The notes under the pieces are model-generated. The model was given only the letters and a program-made list of their open reading frames with translations, searched no databases and was not told the DNA's origin. The position numbers and the translations under genes were made by a program. Shown in pieces: positions 62,631 through 64,000 of a stretch of 64,000 nucleotides of DNA (positions are counted from its first letter, which is position 1; every line of letters begins with the position of its first letter). This stretch comes from Synechococcus sp. AG-673-F03. Its GTDB lineage: Bacteria > Cyanobacteriota > Cyanobacteriia > PCC-6307 > Cyanobiaceae. The stretch lies in assembly GCA_003211205.1 (NCBI GenBank), contig QCTJ01000002.1:1-64000 (forward strand). Reading direction: 5' to 3'.

Positions 62631-64000
62631 TCTTGAGGTGCAGACCGGTGACATCCCTCACCAGAGTTGAACAACTTTCGAGACTCCATTGTTCAAGGCT
62701 GAGGTTCTGATTCACTCGCTCCGGCACCAGCTCCAGAATCAGATCACTGCCTTTCACTGCGGCTTTCAACGTCTGAACCACCGGATCAGGTCGTCGATCC
62801 AGCGCAGCGGCCAAACGCAGTAACAAAGCCATCTCTGACACCGCCCTGCGATTGTCCCGGGTTTGAAGTGCCTGCCAGGACTCATGTCGCTTCTTGGGAA
62901 GACTGCGGCGGTGATAACGGGCGATGGCCGCGATCATCAGATGTTCGGATTCTGAATAACCCAGCAGCTCGCCATGGCGAATGAGATACCAGGAATGCTT
63001 GTGATAAGCACTCAGGTTGATGTGCTGACCACAGGCATGAAGCATGGCCGCAGCCCAGAGGAGATCCCGGCCGGATCCGTCATCACGGTGCAAGGTCTTG
63101 TGGGTACTGTCGTAGAGCGTGAGAGCGTGGCTGGCAACACGCTCGGCACGGGCCTGATTGACCGCAAAACGTTGCACCTGATGGACCACGGTGCGCTGGC
63201 GGATACTGCTCTGGAAACTGAAGCGGTCTTCGAGAAGGCCATGGCGCAGCATCCAATCCACGATCAGTCCTTCGCGCAAAGCCCGCTCGCTCAGAACCAA
63301 TTCATCGACTCCGAGCATCTGCATGGTGGTTTGCAGGATGAGCGAACCCGGCACGATGATTTCCGCGCGCCGATCGTTGATGGCCGCCAGACCACGGCGC
63401 TGCTCCGGTGTCATGACGGCCAAACGGTCCACGACACGGTTCAGGCGCTGCCTTGAAACCTTGTAACCGTGCAGCTTGAGAGGTGGCCGGTCGTCTTCGC
63501 TGGCCGCCAACGCACCAATAGCCATTGCCGTGCCGCTGGTCGCAACAAGCACTGGTGTCTCTCCCGGCTTGATCCGTCGATGCACCTTGTCCACGGCCGG
63601 TTCCAGCGAGCCCTGGATGAACGCCTGCAGAAATGAGCGGCGTTGGGGAGGGATCGGATCATCCTTGACGAAATCCCGCTGAAGCCTCACAGCGCCGACG
63701 CGTGTGCTGGTGAGTGCGCGTGCATCCCGACCATCCGCCAGGATCAGCTCCGTGGAGCCGCCGCCGATATCCAGCACCAAATGGGGACGATCGCCAAAGG
63801 GCATGCCTGACAACACTCCCAGGTAGATCAGCCGTGCCTCCTCAGGGCCACTGACCAGATCCACATCCAGGTCGAGTTCATCTTTGATGGTTTGCAGAAA
63901 GTCCCTGCCGTTTGGAGCCTCTCGTACAGCACTGGTCGCTGCGACAACCACCTGCTCCACCTGATGGCTCACAGCCAGCTCACGAAAACGGCGAAGGCTC
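62614..64000 (-). CDS. ppx: exopolyphosphatase (Ppx/GppA), 5' end beyond window
   Basis: About 462 residues seen; the frame is open to base 64000 and the true start is past it. Two actin-like halves: VVAATSAVREAPNG, LVLDIGGGSTELILADG and LVATSGTAMAIGALAAS are family motifs, and the HD-type C-terminal domain (MLHACGQHINLSAYHKHSWYLI in part) follows. It hydrolyses polyphosphate or pppGpp. Bacterial and cyanobacterial forms are usually >500 residues; about 70 N-terminal residues are missing. Confidence 0.94.
   Translation of the reverse strand, partial: SLRRFRELAVSHQVEQVVVAATSAVREAPNGRDFLQTIKDELDLDVDLVSGPEEARLIYLGVLSGMPFGDRPHLVLDIGGGSTELILADGRDARALTSTRVGAVRLQRDFVKDDPIPPQRRSFLQAFIQGSLEPAVDKVHRRIKPGETPVLVATSGTAMAIGALAASEDDRPPLKLHGYKVSRQRLNRVVDRLAVMTPEQRRGLAAINDRRAEIIVPGSLILQTTMQMLGVDELVLSERALREGLIVDWMLRHGLLEDRFSFQSSIRQRTVVHQVQRFAVNQARAERVASHALTLYDSTHKTLHRDDGSGRDLLWAAAMLHACGQHINLSAYHKHSWYLIRHGELLGYSESEHLMIAAIARYHRRSLPKKRHESWQALQTRDNRRAVSEMALLLRLAAALDRRPDPVVQTLKAAVKGSDLILELVPERVNQNLSLEQWSLESCSTLVRDVTGLHLKIKVQD

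Overview
The window is core genome of a cyanobacterium, most likely a marine Synechococcus of the Synechococcus/Prochlorococcus lineage. The grounds are Psb27, PsaF and PsaJ, the petC-petA pair, a high-light-inducible protein, PII-type acetylglutamate kinase, hemL of the C5 pathway, two class I pyrophosphatases, a sigma-70 factor with a long Lys/Ala/Ser N-terminus, and very short spacers. No transposase, integrase, phage gene, plasmid replication gene, CRISPR array or toxin-antitoxin pair was seen. The genus call is inference; the photosynthesis genes are seen directly.

Layout. 0-5 kb: tail of a dihydroorotase-like gene, signal peptidase I, a membrane protein, an ArsC/Spx-like protein, a [2Fe-2S] ferredoxin, a pyrophosphatase and an HTH-like protein. 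5-20 kb: proS, psb27, purA, a PfkB kinase, cutA, cobK, an SSB protein, a DUF2854 protein, argB, a DUF3153 fusion, priA, the principal sigma factor and hemC. 20-30 kb: L,D-transpeptidase, a second pyrophosphatase, an M32 carboxypeptidase, small unknown proteins, a pterin dehydratase, a CobW-type GTPase, an iron-type ABC permease, a phytase-like esterase and a cation diffusion facilitator. 30-34 kb: a tightly coupled four-gene operon (unknown, stand-alone M41-like protein, larC, LPG-synthase-like membrane protein). 34-45 kb: xth, hemL, a YajQ-family gene, MAPEG, SPFH and NfeD proteins, a DRTGG protein, map, rplS and tRNA-Trp. 45-54 kb: tRNA-Asp, gltX, a coupled wecB-DUF1643-small protein-antiporter operon, a PilT-like ATPase, a Hlip, tsaD, psaF-psaJ and gmk. 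54-64 kb: rqcH, tatC, DUF3067, petC-petA, lgt, cobM, tRNA-Val, a gene-poor kilobase, a RodZ-like protein and the 3' part of ppx.

How genes work together. Tetrapyrrole genes (hemL, hemC, cobK, cobM) supply chlorophyll, bilin and cobalamin synthesis. psb27, psaF-psaJ, petC-petA and the Hlip build or protect the photosynthetic membrane. tatC may serve Rieske protein targeting, since petC with its twin-arginine-type N-terminus lies close downstream. lepB and lgt process exported proteins and lipoproteins. proS, gltX, map, rplS, tsaD, rqcH and the tRNAs belong to translation and its quality control.

No clear new defence or mobile system is present. The points most worth a second look are a pyrophosphatase with Ser in place of a metal-binding Asp beside a second, complete paralogue; the larC operon; a frameshift in a TPR gene; a gene-free structured interval before tRNA-Asp; the gene-poor stretch near 61 kb; and many tail-to-tail gene overlaps without terminators.
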